NCBI GenBank assembly: GCA_045591925.1
Contig: JAZNTW010000036.1
Span: 44,132-108,131 of the forward strand
DNA from: Firm-04 sp045591925
GTDB taxonomy: Bacteria > Bacillota > Clostridia > Oscillospirales > Ruminococcaceae
Direction of reading: 5' to 3'
DNA length: 64,000 nt
The position numbers and the translations under genes were made by a program. Below are positions 41,260 to 50,220 of this stretch, piece after piece. Numbering within the stretch: position 1 is the first letter of the stretch; each line of letters starts with the position of its first letter. Below the pieces are notes generated by a model. That model did no database searches. It saw nothing but the letters and a program-made list of their open reading frames with translations, and was not told where the DNA came from.

Positions 41260-41995
41260 TGCAGAACTTGTACGCAGAGGCATCTGTGAAACCCGCAATC
41301 GCGCACAGGCTTCGATTACTGCCGGAACGGTTACGGTCAATGGAATCGTCTGCCTGAAAGCCTCCCGACAGGTCAGCGAAGATGATACGCTGGTGCTTAC
41401 CGAGCCGCTTCCCTTTGTCGGCAGAGGCGGCTATAAACTCGCCTACGCACTCGCAGAATTCAAGATATCGCTTGCAGGGCTTCGCTGTCTGGATATCGGC
41501 GCTTCGACAGGCGGCTTTACGGATTGTATGCTGCAAAACAATGCTGCGTCCGTGCTTGCTGTGGATGTCGGACATGATCAGCTTGCAGATGCGCTGCGCA
41601 ATGACCCGCGTGTGATCGTCCGTGAGGGAACAGATTTGCGTGTACTCTCCCCCGATACCGAGGGCTTGCCTGCCGAATTTGCATCCTGCGATGTCTCGTT
41701 TATCTCACTCAAACAAATCATTCCGCTGCTGCCGGCTCTGCTGACGGATTCCGCACAGGCTGTTCTGCTTGTCAAACCGCAGTTTGAAGCCGGTCGGCAC
41801 GCGCTCAATAAAAACGGCATTGTCCGTGATGACAAAATCCGGCGTCAGGTTTTGCGTGATATCCGCGATTTTTCTGCACAATACGGATTTTTGCCGCTGC
41901 ACGACTGTCCATCTCCGATTCAGGGCGGCAGTGGAAATATCGAATATCTGCTGCATTTGCAGCGCCAACAGACAGCAAGTGAGGCACATCTATGA
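41243..41995 (+). CDS. tlyA: TlyA family RNA methyltransferase
   Basis: A 250-residue protein with N-terminal S4 RNA-binding domain (LDAELVRRGICETRNRAQ, ITAGTVTVNG) and a C-terminal Rossmann methyltransferase domain (CLDIGASTGGFTDCML as motif I, AVDVGHDQL as motif II, KPQFEAGR). TlyA-type enzymes methylate rRNA 2'-hydroxyls. GGAGG lies eight bases before the ATG at 41243. Usually located, as here, between dxs and nadK. Confidence 0.93.
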   Translation: MSNRLDAELVRRGICETRNRAQASITAGTVTVNGIVCLKASRQVSEDDTLVLTEPLPFVGRGGYKLAYALAEFKISLAGLRCLDIGASTGGFTDCMLQNNAASVLAVDVGHDQLADALRNDPRVIVREGTDLRVLSPDTEGLPAEFASCDVSFISLKQIIPLLPALLTDSAQAVLLVKPQFEAGRHALNKNGIVRDDKIRRQVLRDIRDFSAQYGFLPLHDCPSPIQGGSGNIEYLLHLQRQQTASEAHL

Positions 41996-42879
41996 AATGT
42001 GTGATTGATCCCAATATCTCCAAAAAAACAGCCTGTCAGACTGCACTGCGCGTCTGCGAACAGCTGCATACGCTGAATGCGGAAATCTGTATGGCACAAG
42101 AAGTCTCGGAGCTGTTCCGCACGGACTCAAAAATCCAGTTTTTACAGCCGGATGCGCTGTTTTGTGACGCGGATTTTGTCATTTCCATCGGCGGTGACGG
42201 TACGATTCTGCGCTCTGCCGGAAAAATCCTCGCCCACGCATTACAAACGCAAGCAAAGCCGACGCCGCTTGTCGGTATCAATACCGGTACACTGGGATTC
42301 CTTGCGGCATTTGAAGCGGATGAGCTGAATATGCTTGACCGGCTCACTACGGGCGATTTCGCAATCACCAATCGCATGATGCTGAAAACCTCGATCCGCA
42401 GCGACAATGCTTCCACAGAACCGCTGCACGCACTCAACGATATCTACGCATCTCGTGCAAACGGTAAAATCTGTGATTTTGCTGTTTCCGTAGACGGGCG
42501 TGAAATCGGCGTTTACCGCGCAGACGGTATTATTTTTTCAACGCCGACCGGTTCTTCTGCCTATGCACTGTCCGCCGGTGGTCCTGTCATGGAGCCTGAT
42601 TTGCTGCTGATTGAAATGAATCTGATTTGTCCGCATTCTCTGTTTACGCGCCCGATGCTGTTTGCACCGCATCGGGAAATCTGCGTTACCTATCGCGGCG
42701 CAGGCGGCGGTGGGCTGTCTGTCTTTGTGGATGGTTCCAAGACTGCGGTTTTACACAATATGCAGTCGTTTACCGTGACCTGCTCCGAGCATATGATGCC
42801 GTTTGTAGACTGCAAGGGTCACGCGTTCTATGACGCATTAAACGGAAAATTGATGCAGCCACTCAAAAAATACGATTAG
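41992..42879 (+). CDS. nadK: NAD kinase
   Basis: ATP-dependent phosphorylation of NAD. The 295-residue protein has ISIGGDGTILRSAGKIL (GGDG motif), GINTGTLGFLAAFEADEL, NDIYASRANG and the TGSSAYALSAGGPVMEP conserved region. Overlaps tlyA by four bases (ATGA). Confidence 0.94.
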   Translation: MKCVIDPNISKKTACQTALRVCEQLHTLNAEICMAQEVSELFRTDSKIQFLQPDALFCDADFVISIGGDGTILRSAGKILAHALQTQAKPTPLVGINTGTLGFLAAFEADELNMLDRLTTGDFAITNRMMLKTSIRSDNASTEPLHALNDIYASRANGKICDFAVSVDGREIGVYRADGIIFSTPTGSSAYALSAGGPVMEPDLLLIEMNLICPHSLFTRPMLFAPHREICVTYRGAGGGGLSVFVDGSKTAVLHNMQSFTVTCSEHMMPFVDCKGHAFYDALNGKLMQPLKKYD

Positions 42880-42919
42880 TCCCGATTCAAATATACAGAT
42901 GTAAAGGAGTGAGATACCG

Positions 42920-43360
42920 TTGGCAAACGCAAGACATGAAATGATACGAAAAATCATCGCGACACATGATGTCAGCACGCAGGAGATGCTGCGTGAACTG
43001 CTCGCGCAAGCCGGTTTTTCCGTTACGCAGGCAACCATCTCTCGCGATATTCGACAGCTTCAGCTTCGAAAACGCCGCACCGCTTCCGGTCAGAGCTGTT
43101 ACGCCAAGGCTCCTGCCATCCCGAATACGCCGTCCAATTTGCTAACGGATGTCGTGGTCAAAATTGATTACGCGATCAATATGGTTGCAGTCTCCTGTCA
43201 CGCCGGCTCTGCTCCGGCAGCCTGTGCCGTGCTCGACCGGATGCAGCTTCCGGATGTCGTCGGTACGATCGCCGGAGATGATACCATCTTTATTCTCACT
43301 CGCTCCGAGACAAGCGCCAAACAACTGATCGCCTTGCTCGAATCCCATATCTGGGGGTAA
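42920..43360 (+). CDS. argR: Arginine repressor
   Basis: A 146-residue regulator with N-terminal winged helix (RHEMIRKIIATHDVSTQEML, SVTQATISRDIRQLQL) and the C-terminal hexamerisation/arginine-binding domain containing GTIAGDDTIFIL. The start is TTG at 42920, preceded by AAAGGAG. Its position before recN is the common clostridial arrangement. Confidence 0.93.
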   Translation: MANARHEMIRKIIATHDVSTQEMLRELLAQAGFSVTQATISRDIRQLQLRKRRTASGQSCYAKAPAIPNTPSNLLTDVVVKIDYAINMVAVSCHAGSAPAACAVLDRMQLPDVVGTIAGDDTIFILTRSETSAKQLIALLESHIWG

Positions 43361-43363
43361 ATC

Positions 43364-45037
43364 ATGCTAAAGGAACTCTCTATCGAAAATCTTGCTGTCA
43401 TTGAATCCGCAGTCATTCCCCTGACAGACGGATTCAATGCTTTTACGGGCGAAACCGGAGCAGGTAAATCTATTCTGATTCACGGAATTCAGGTGGTTCT
43501 CGGTCAGCGCACCACCAAGGAGCTTGTCAGAACCGGCTGCAATAAAGCCGTCATCACAGCCCTTTTCTCTCCGATTCAGCAGGAGACAAGGGCTGTCCTT
43601 GCGGAATACGGCTTTGATGCTGAGGATGATGAATTGCTGCTGACGCGTGAAATTTCCGCTGATGGCGGCAGCATCAGCAGAGTCAACAGAAAAACCGTGC
43701 CTGCCGCGCTGCTTCGCGCACTCGGTGAAACGCTTGTTACGATCCACGGTCAACATGATAACCAGATTTTGCTGCGGCCGGAACGTCATCTGGATGTTCT
43801 GGACAGCTTTGGCGGCGAATCGCCCCTGCGTACACAGTATACATCGGAATTTCAACAGCTTCAAATCTGCGCACGTGCGCTCAATCAGCTCAAAAAGACC
43901 GAACAGGAAAAAATGCAGCGTTTGCGTGTGCTACAGGAAATGATTGCGGAAATCGGGGAACTGGACCCGCAGCCGCAGGAGGACGCGCTTCTGGATGCAC
44001 AATACCACGCTGCTGCGCAATCCGAGCATACCGCAGAGCTTGCAAGCGGAATCTGTCGGATGCTGACGGATGGCGACGAGAATCTCTCGGATGCCCTCGC
44101 AGCTGCACTCGATCAGCTGCATCGCTTGGCATCCGCTGCACCCGAATCCGAATCGCTCTGCGACCGGCTGAAAGCGGTCAATATCGAATTGCGCGATATC
44201 TCCGATGAAATCAGCACATATACCACCAATCAACTCTCTCCGGCAGAATTTGCAAAACTGAATGAGCGCCGCAATGCCATCCATTCGACTGCGCTGCGGT
44301 ATCACACCGATGCCGATGGTCTGCGGCAAATCTATACCGATGCGGTCAAGGAACTGGAAGCAATCGAATCGGATTCCCATGCGCTCCGTCAGCTCACCGA
44401 GGAACGCGCCGAACGTCTGCATCGCGTGACAGAGCTTGCCAAGCAGCTTTCCCTCAGCCGCGCGCAAATCGCAGAAGATTTCTCACGCAGAGTCGGTGAG
44501 GAGCTTTCATATCTCAATATGCCGCGCGTACAGCTTTCCGTCAATCTGACCCAAGGGAAATTGACCCCAAGCGGTATGGACCATGCGGAATTTCTGATTT
44601 CTGCCAACCCCGGTTCTCCACCCATGCCGATTGCGCAAATCGCTTCCGGCGGCGAACTCTCACGCATTATGCTTGCACTCAAAGCCGTACTCGCAGAACG
44701 TGACGCCATCCCGACGCTGATTTTTGATGAGATCGATACCGGCGTCAGCGGCAAGGCGGCACAGAAAATCGGTAAAAAGCTGCGCGCAATTTCTCAGCAT
44801 CATCAAGTAATTTGTGTCACGCATCTTGCTCAGCTCGCAACGCAGGCTGTCCATCACCTCCTCATTGAAAAGCACAGCACCGATACGACAACCTCAACAC
44901 AGGTTTCTGTTCTTGACCGTGCTGCCAGAATCGAGGAAATCGCTAGAATCATGGGCGGCGACGATCATTCCGAGCTGCTGCTGCAAACAGCCGAAGCTGC
45001 TCTTGATGCTGCCGCAGAGTCGCTTGATCAGGTGTAA
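43364..45037 (+). CDS. recN: DNA repair protein RecN
   Basis: SMC-like ATPase for double-strand-break repair. The 557-residue protein has Walker A GFNAFTGETGAGKSILIHG, a central coiled coil (about residues 150-370), the signature IASGGELSRIMLALKAV and Walker B LIFDEIDTGVSGKAA. GGGGG lies six bases before the ATG. Last gene of the operon; no terminator is obvious in the 47 bases before the acyltransferase gene. Confidence 0.95.
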   Translation: MLKELSIENLAVIESAVIPLTDGFNAFTGETGAGKSILIHGIQVVLGQRTTKELVRTGCNKAVITALFSPIQQETRAVLAEYGFDAEDDELLLTREISADGGSISRVNRKTVPAALLRALGETLVTIHGQHDNQILLRPERHLDVLDSFGGESPLRTQYTSEFQQLQICARALNQLKKTEQEKMQRLRVLQEMIAEIGELDPQPQEDALLDAQYHAAAQSEHTAELASGICRMLTDGDENLSDALAAALDQLHRLASAAPESESLCDRLKAVNIELRDISDEISTYTTNQLSPAEFAKLNERRNAIHSTALRYHTDADGLRQIYTDAVKELEAIESDSHALRQLTEERAERLHRVTELAKQLSLSRAQIAEDFSRRVGEELSYLNMPRVQLSVNLTQGKLTPSGMDHAEFLISANPGSPPMPIAQIASGGELSRIMLALKAVLAERDAIPTLIFDEIDTGVSGKAAQKIGKKLRAISQHHQVICVTHLAQLATQAVHHLLIEKHSTDTTTSTQVSVLDRAARIEEIARIMGGDDHSELLLQTAEAALDAAAESLDQV

Positions 45038-45084
45038 ACTGACGAATCTACTTTGTAAATCTATCATAAAGGAGTGATCGAACT

Positions 45085-46248
45085 ATGGAACAGCGCATCA
45101 GTGCCGTACTGCATCGTCTGGCTGCGAAATTCACTGCAATCCCAGCGAATACAAAGCCGCGCTTTACAGGTATTGATATCGTCAAGATTCTTGCCTGCTT
45201 TCTTGTTGTTGCAGTCCATTTTTTTCGCAGCAGCGGGTTCTATACTATGACGATCACGGAACAAGTCGGCACTGTCGCGATTTACGGTCGCTGGATTGCG
45301 TTTACCTGCGTACCGCTGTTTATGATTACGACCGGCTTCCTTATGAAAAATAAAAAGCTCAGCGGCAGATATTATCTCGGCATCCTGCGCGTGCTCTGCA
45401 TTTACATTGCAATCAGCCTGATCTGCGTGATTTTCAACAAATATTATTACGACATGGAGTTTACCGGCTGGAAAATTGTCCGCGGCTTGTTCATGTATTC
45501 CGATGCGCAATACGCATGGTATGTCGAGTATTATTTCACGATTTTCCTACTGATACCATTTCTCAATGCAGGGTTTCAGGCAATGGAAACTCGCCGTAAT
45601 AAAACAATATTGCTCGCAACCGTTATCCTGCTGACCATGATCTCCCAGACCTTTTACATCGGAACCGTCCGCGCCGAACAGATTCGAATTTTTCCGGGAT
45701 ATTTTGTGCGTTGCTACCCGATCGGCTACTATTTCATCGGTGCGTATATCCGCGAATTTCCGCCAAAACGCGATCTTGCACATAAAATGGTGTATTTTGC
45801 AATCTGGCTGATTGCGTTATTCTATGTTGCAAACATGACGCTCTACCAAAGCCTCAATAATACCGAAAACAACGGTATCTGGTGTTCATGGCACAATGAC
45901 GATTACGCAGCCATGCCGACTGTCATTATGAGCACTATGATGTTCTTGCTGCTCTTTGATATCCGCATAAAAAATCCGCTGATTGCCAAATGGCTGTCCA
46001 CGCTCAGCAACGCAACCTTTGGTGCATATCTGATCTCCTATGTCTTTGACTGCATCGCCTACAAAAAGCTGAATGAATCGGTCGCGGAAGTTCCGAAGCG
46101 GTTCTGGTACGCGCCGATTGTGGTGCTGTTTGTATTCACTTGCTCGATGCTCAGCGGCTTGCTGCTGCAATGGCTCTATGACCGCGCGGATGCCCGTATC
46201 CGCAGTGACATCGCCTCCATCCGACAGCGCAAGCGCCGCAGAATATAA
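45085..46248 (+). CDS. Acyltransferase-3 family membrane protein
   Basis: A 387-residue protein with about ten transmembrane helices and the family opening FTGIDIVKILACFLVVAVHFF containing the conserved His. Family members O-acylate surface glycans, exopolysaccharides or membrane sugars. AAAGGAG precedes the ATG; a bidirectional terminator follows. Substrate not evident. Confidence 0.85.
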   Translation: MEQRISAVLHRLAAKFTAIPANTKPRFTGIDIVKILACFLVVAVHFFRSSGFYTMTITEQVGTVAIYGRWIAFTCVPLFMITTGFLMKNKKLSGRYYLGILRVLCIYIAISLICVIFNKYYYDMEFTGWKIVRGLFMYSDAQYAWYVEYYFTIFLLIPFLNAGFQAMETRRNKTILLATVILLTMISQTFYIGTVRAEQIRIFPGYFVRCYPIGYYFIGAYIREFPPKRDLAHKMVYFAIWLIALFYVANMTLYQSLNNTENNGIWCSWHNDDYAAMPTVIMSTMMFLLLFDIRIKNPLIAKWLSTLSNATFGAYLISYVFDCIAYKKLNESVAEVPKRFWYAPIVVLFVFTCSMLSGLLLQWLYDRADARIRSDIASIRQRKRRRI

Positions 46249-46256
46249 TCAAAATA

Positions 46257-46296
46257 TAACGCCCGAACCTGACATGACTCAAGTTCGGGCGTTTTC
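46257..46296. terminator. Bidirectional terminator between the acyltransferase and cysE
   Basis: Perfect stem AACGCCCGAAC/GTTCGGGCGTT (46258-46293) with T run on the plus strand and A-rich flank for the minus strand, between convergent genes. Confidence 0.85.
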
Positions 46297-46312
46297 CTAT
46301 GAAAATATATCG

Positions 46313-47263
46313 TTACCAACTGCTGTCGGAATCCAGTTCGGTTGCCGGTTCGAGCGTTTTGGAATCATAATGATACCGCAGTTCCTGATTCTTAATGCTG
46401 ACCTTTGCGCCCTCCGGTATGGAGCGCGTAATAAACGCATTCGCGCCGATCACTGCACCCTTGCCGATCACCGTATCGCCGCCGAGAATCGACGCTCCGG
46501 AATAAATCGTCACATTGTCGCAGATAGTCGGGTGACGCTTTTTCGATTTCAAGGACTGACCGCCGCGCGTCGAAAGCGCACCGAGCGTCACGCCCTGATA
46601 TACCTTGACATTATCCCCGATTTCGGTTGTCTCACCAATGACGATACCGGTGCCGTGGTCGATAAAGAAATAATAGCCGAGCGTTGCGCCGGGGTGAATG
46701 TCGATACCGGTCATGCTGTGCGCGTACTCTGTCATGATACGCGGAATCAGCGGCACGCCAAGCAGATGCAGCTCATGCGCAATCCGGTTGACCACAATCG
46801 CCAATAAGCCCGGATACGAATAGATAATCTCATCCTTATTATAGGCTGCTGGGTCGCCGTCAAAGGTCGCCTGTACATCGGTTTCGACATAGGCACGAAT
46901 CTGCGGAATCTTCTCCACAAATGCAAAGGTGATCTCCTCCGCACGCTGCATGATCGCTTCCTTGCCTGCCGCTTTCAGTTCCGGAATGTATTCCAGTACA
47001 ATCGCGATTTGACGGTTCAGATTATAAACGACATCCTCAAGCAGCATGGTCGTCTGATTTTGCAGCGTATAGACGCGATAGCAATCTGCGCGAAAATATC
47101 CCGGAAAAATCAGCTTGCGCAGCTTTTGTAATATATCAATGACAATATCCTTATCCGGCTGATCAAACGCAATCGACGCGTCAATGGTACGATCCGATTG
47201 ATAATCCTGAAGCAGCGTTTCTACCAAACCGCTGATTTTCTGATGAAATCTATCCTGCATCAT
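46313..47263 (-). CDS. cysE: Serine O-acetyltransferase
   Basis: Makes O-acetylserine for cysteine synthesis. The 316-residue protein has an N-terminal helical domain (about 1-165) and a C-terminal left-handed beta-helix hexapeptide domain: SMTGIDIHPGATLGYYFFID, GTGIVIGETTEIGDNVKVYQGV, ASILGGDTVIGKGAVIGAN. The long N-terminal part matches the EpsC/SAT form of Firmicutes and Bacteroidetes. The ATG at 47263 is five bases and the next at 47260 eight bases after AGGAGG; either may be used. The leader is only about 20 bases, so no riboswitch or T-box fits. Confidence 0.92.
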   Translation of the reverse strand: MMQDRFHQKISGLVETLLQDYQSDRTIDASIAFDQPDKDIVIDILQKLRKLIFPGYFRADCYRVYTLQNQTTMLLEDVVYNLNRQIAIVLEYIPELKAAGKEAIMQRAEEITFAFVEKIPQIRAYVETDVQATFDGDPAAYNKDEIIYSYPGLLAIVVNRIAHELHLLGVPLIPRIMTEYAHSMTGIDIHPGATLGYYFFIDHGTGIVIGETTEIGDNVKVYQGVTLGALSTRGGQSLKSKKRHPTICDNVTIYSGASILGGDTVIGKGAVIGANAFITRSIPEGAKVSIKNQELRYHYDSKTLEPATELDSDSSW

Positions 47264-47288
47264 ATCGTCCTCCTGACTCATTTTCTTT

Positions 47289-47317
47289 ATTATAATATAG
47301 ATATGTGGAAATGTCAA
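47289..47317 (-). promoter_or_regulatory. Sigma-A promoter of cysE
   Basis: Minus-strand TTGACA (47312-47317), 17-base spacer, TATAAT (47289-47294): fully consensus. Confidence 0.85.
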
Positions 47318-47521
47318 TGCGTGTGATTACGATTTCACAAGATTTCGCTTCAAAATCAGATGTTTCCAATAAGAATTGCAAACAATGTTACCAAGCCGAT
47401 TTCTGTCAATTTATGCAATCCGTTCACAATTTGTCCATCATTTCTTTGTGTAAGATGCACGGATTTCACTTTGGGTGTCCCCATGTTTTTTGATTACAAA
47501 ATGGAAAATCCTGTAATCGAG

Positions 47522-47550
47522 TTGTAAACTATCCCATAATATGCTATAAT
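47522..47550 (+). promoter_or_regulatory. Sigma-A promoter of the SleB-like hydrolase
   Basis: TTGTAA (47522-47527), 17-base spacer, TATAAT (47545-47550). The rest of the 47318-47521 stretch is AT-rich with no feature recognised. Confidence 0.75.
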
Positions 47551-47618
47551 AAATATCAGTACATGGGTGAGCTATGCCATCCTGTGCGTACTGTATCATG
47601 TTACGAAAGGATGAGTTG

Positions 47619-48428
47619 ATGAGAAAAGCGAAGGTTGCGGCAGCATTCATGTGCCTGTTTTGCTCCGGTATGCTCGGCGGCGTTACGTTTACCGGTAACG
47701 AGCTTTCCGTTGCAAAAGCTGATCAGAGCGATCAGATCCTTGAACTCACTGACATCGCTGTTACTTCCACAACTTCGATCGAGACTACAACTCTCGTAAG
47801 CACAACCACAACGACCACCAAAAAATCAAAACCCAAGACAAAGTCCACAACCACATCAACCACCACACAGACTACTACTACAACCACCACGACCAGTACA
47901 TCTGCTACAGAAACCACCACCACAAGCGAACAAACGACGACCGATTTCGTAGAAACAACATCCGAGCCTGTTACAACTGTTACCGAAGCACCGGTCACAA
48001 CGACGGTTACTGTCACAGAAGCACCGCTTGAAACAACCGTGCCGGAAACAACCGTTATCCTGCCGGAGAATACAAATTCCCCTGCAATCTCCGTCACCGA
48101 GCGTGAATATATCATGCTCTGCAATGTAGTCGGTCACGAATACGGTGCAGATTGGGTGCCGGTCGAGGAAAAGGCTCTGGTTTGCGAGGTCATCATGAAC
48201 CGCGTCAATTCTCCGCAGTTCCCCAACACCATCTACGGTGTTCTGACACAGCATAATCAGTTTGCTGGTCTGGAATATCTGATTGAATTGGATTATATGT
48301 CGCATTATGTCACGCAGAGCGTGCGCGATGCTGTTGATATGTATTTGTCCGATCCGACACAGTTTGCGCATGGTTACCTGTATTTCAACGGCGACGGTTA
48401 TCGGAATTATTTCCGCACTACTTATTGA
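47619..48428 (+). CDS. Secreted SleB-type cell wall hydrolase with Thr-rich linker
   Basis: A 269-residue exported protein: signal peptide/anchor (KVAAAFMCLFCSGMLGGVTF), a long Thr-rich low-complexity linker (about residues 50-150, nearly all T, S, E, V), and a C-terminal SleB/hydrolase-2 domain (about 155-269): YIMLCNVVGHEYG with the catalytic Glu, VEEKALVCEVIMNRVNSPQF, FPNTIYGVLTQHNQFA and GYLYFNGDG. SleB-type enzymes are lytic transglycosylases acting on spore cortex or peptidoglycan. AAAGGAT precedes the ATG at 47619; the ATG at 47574 lacks a site. Spore cortex versus vegetative role cannot be read. Confidence 0.85.
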   Translation: MRKAKVAAAFMCLFCSGMLGGVTFTGNELSVAKADQSDQILELTDIAVTSTTSIETTTLVSTTTTTTKKSKPKTKSTTTSTTTQTTTTTTTTSTSATETTTTSEQTTTDFVETTSEPVTTVTEAPVTTTVTVTEAPLETTVPETTVILPENTNSPAISVTEREYIMLCNVVGHEYGADWVPVEEKALVCEVIMNRVNSPQFPNTIYGVLTQHNQFAGLEYLIELDYMSHYVTQSVRDAVDMYLSDPTQFAHGYLYFNGDGYRNYFRTTY

Positions 48429-48452
48429 GTGCGCGGCAAAGCCGATAAATAT

Positions 48453-48487
48453 AAGCCGAGGCGGTGAAAGCTGTCCTCGGCTTTTTT
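48453..48487 (+). terminator. Intrinsic terminator of the SleB-like gene
   Basis: Perfect 9-bp stem AAGCCGAGG/CCTCGGCTT (48453-48483) followed by T residues. Confidence 0.85.
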
Positions 48488-48509
48488 CATGCAATCCGTC
48501 CCCGAACGA

Positions 48510-48538
48510 TTGACTTTCGCGCAATTATATGGTATGAT
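48510..48538 (+). promoter_or_regulatory. Sigma-A promoter of the PH-domain gene
   Basis: TTGACT (48510-48515), 17-base spacer, TATGAT (48533-48538). Confidence 0.75.
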
Positions 48539-48599
48539 ATATATGTGTAGCTGTATAGCAAATACAAAATGACGAATAATTTTGATTGGAGTGTTTTTC

Positions 48600-49043
48600 A
48601 TGAGCAAGAAAAAAGAAATCAAAACGCTGTGGCAGGATAGAAAACGCACGATCTTTGGTCTGCCTTGGACATTTACAAAATATATCCTGACCGAAGCCAA
48701 ATTCATTACGCGAATCGGCTTGTTCAATCTGAATGAGGATGAGCTTGATTTATATAAGGTCACCGATAAAAAGCTCGTGCTTCCGTTCTGGCAGCGCATC
48801 GTCGGCTGCGGCACGATCATTCTCTATGTTCGTGATACCGATACGCCCGAAAAGGAAATCCACTGCGTCAAAAAGCCGCGCGAGGTTCTTGAAATCATCG
48901 ATAAGCAAATCGACAAGGAACGTGATCGCTATAACACCAGAGGCAGAGACCTCTATGCAATGGGTCGCGGTCACGGTCATGGCCATGCGTCAATGGACGA
49001 TGGCGCGATGGAAAATGAACAGGATTACGCGCAGGAATCATAA
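48600..49043 (+). CDS. Bacterial PH-domain-like protein
   Basis: A 147-residue soluble protein. The core (residues 15-100) has the strand pattern of small bacterial PH domains: FTKYILTEAKFITRIGLFNLNEDELDLYKVTD, then the VGCGTIILYVRDTDTPEKEI and a closing helix VLEIIDKQIDKERDRYN. A Gly/His-rich stretch (GRGHGHGHASMD, residues 122-133) may bind metal. GGAG precedes the ATG at 48600. Function unknown. Confidence 0.75.
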   Translation: MSKKKEIKTLWQDRKRTIFGLPWTFTKYILTEAKFITRIGLFNLNEDELDLYKVTDKKLVLPFWQRIVGCGTIILYVRDTDTPEKEIHCVKKPREVLEIIDKQIDKERDRYNTRGRDLYAMGRGHGHGHASMDDGAMENEQDYAQES

Positions 49044-49067
49044 TCTCATGAAAGGGAATTGACCGGA

Positions 49068-50159
49068 ATGCTTCAGTTTGTTACAGAAAAAATATCCGTC
49101 TGGGATCGCCTGAAAGCGGAAACACGCCCGATTTATCTCTATGGCATGGGCGACGGCGCGGTGCGGATTCTCGCCGCCATGCGCACCTACGGCATCAAGG
49201 CTGCCGGTATCTTTGCAAGCGATGAGTTCGTGCGCGGTCATGATTTTGCCGGTTATCCTGTCCGTAAGCTCTCGGAATTGGAAGCAGAACTGGATGATTT
49301 TGTCATTGTGCTTGCATTTGCCGTCTGCTCCCCTGCCATGATCGACCGTATCCGCACACTCGGAGAAAAATATCAGCTCTATGTGCCGGATGTTCCGGTT
49401 GTCGGCGGCGGACTCTTTACTGCCGATTTCTGCGCAGAGCATGAGGCTGAAATTCAAGCCGTTTATCAATCGCTTGCGGACGAGCGTTCCAGACAAATCT
49501 ATGCCAATATCATCAATTTCAAAATCAGCGGCAATGCAAACTACCTGATTGATCAGGTCGATAGCAGAGACGAAATCTGGAACCGCGTACTGAAACCCAC
49601 AAATCACGAAATCTATGTCGATCTCGGTGCGTACAACGGCGATACCATCCGCGAAATGCTCGAATATACGCGCGGAAAATATCATCGTATTATCGCAGTC
49701 GAGCCGGATAAGAAAAATTATAAAAAGCTCGTCAAGTTTGTCGGAGATACCCCCTCCGTGCAGTGCTATCAGTGTACGGCATGGTGCGTGGACACGGAGC
49801 TGCCGTTCGGCAATAAGGCAGGCAGACAGTCTGCAATCGCCGCGGACGGCATCATGACCCCTGCAAGAGCCGTGGACAATCTGCTCGCAGGCAATCCCGT
49901 TACGCTCCTCAAAATGGACGTCGAGGGCGCAGAGCGTGAGGCACTTTGGGGTGCAAGCCGTTCCATCGCGCGCTATGCACCGAAGCTCATGATCTCGCTC
50001 TATCACCGCAATGAGGATATCTACGAGCTGCCGCTGCTGGTCAAGCGCATCAATCCGCGCTATCGCCTGTTCATCCGGCATCTGCCCTATATCCCCGCTT
50101 GGGAAACCAATCTCTACGCTGTTTGCGAGGATAACGGCAATACGCAGTACGCAGAATAA
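49068..50159 (+). CDS. FkbM-like methyltransferase with N-terminal Rossmann-like domain
   Basis: A 363-residue protein. Residues 1-150 resemble a nucleotide-sugar/PglD-type Rossmann domain (PIYLYGMGDGAVRILAAM). Residues 175-360 are an SAM-dependent methyltransferase of the FkbM type: EIYVDLGAYNGDTIREML (motif I), IAVEPDKKNYKKL and TLLKMDVEGAERE. AAAGGGAA lies upstream of the ATG at 49068; a TTG three codons earlier is possible. It may methylate a sugar of surface glycans; substrate unknown. Confidence 0.82.
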   Translation: MLQFVTEKISVWDRLKAETRPIYLYGMGDGAVRILAAMRTYGIKAAGIFASDEFVRGHDFAGYPVRKLSELEAELDDFVIVLAFAVCSPAMIDRIRTLGEKYQLYVPDVPVVGGGLFTADFCAEHEAEIQAVYQSLADERSRQIYANIINFKISGNANYLIDQVDSRDEIWNRVLKPTNHEIYVDLGAYNGDTIREMLEYTRGKYHRIIAVEPDKKNYKKLVKFVGDTPSVQCYQCTAWCVDTELPFGNKAGRQSAIAADGIMTPARAVDNLLAGNPVTLLKMDVEGAEREALWGASRSIARYAPKLMISLYHRNEDIYELPLLVKRINPRYRLFIRHLPYIPAWETNLYAVCEDNGNTQYAE

Positions 50160-50172
50160 TTCCACCTATAAA

Positions 50173-50220
50173 AAAACACCGCGAAATCTCAGCATCAGCT
50201 TTGATTTCGCGGTGTTTTTT
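50173..50220. terminator. Bidirectional terminator between the methyltransferase and hydF
   Basis: A 16-bp stem AAAACACCGCGAAATC/GATTTCGCGGTGTTTT (50173-50218) with A and T runs on both sides, between convergent genes. Confidence 0.88.

Noticed and set aside
47264..47330. Possible T-box or riboswitch before cysE
   Set aside because: The consensus promoter leaves a leader of only about 20 bases, too short for either.
47760..48055. Microsatellite-like ACC/ACA-rich tract that could be taken for a repeat array or CRISPR
   Set aside because: It is in-frame coding sequence for the Thr-rich linker of the SleB-like protein; no regular repeat-spacer pattern.
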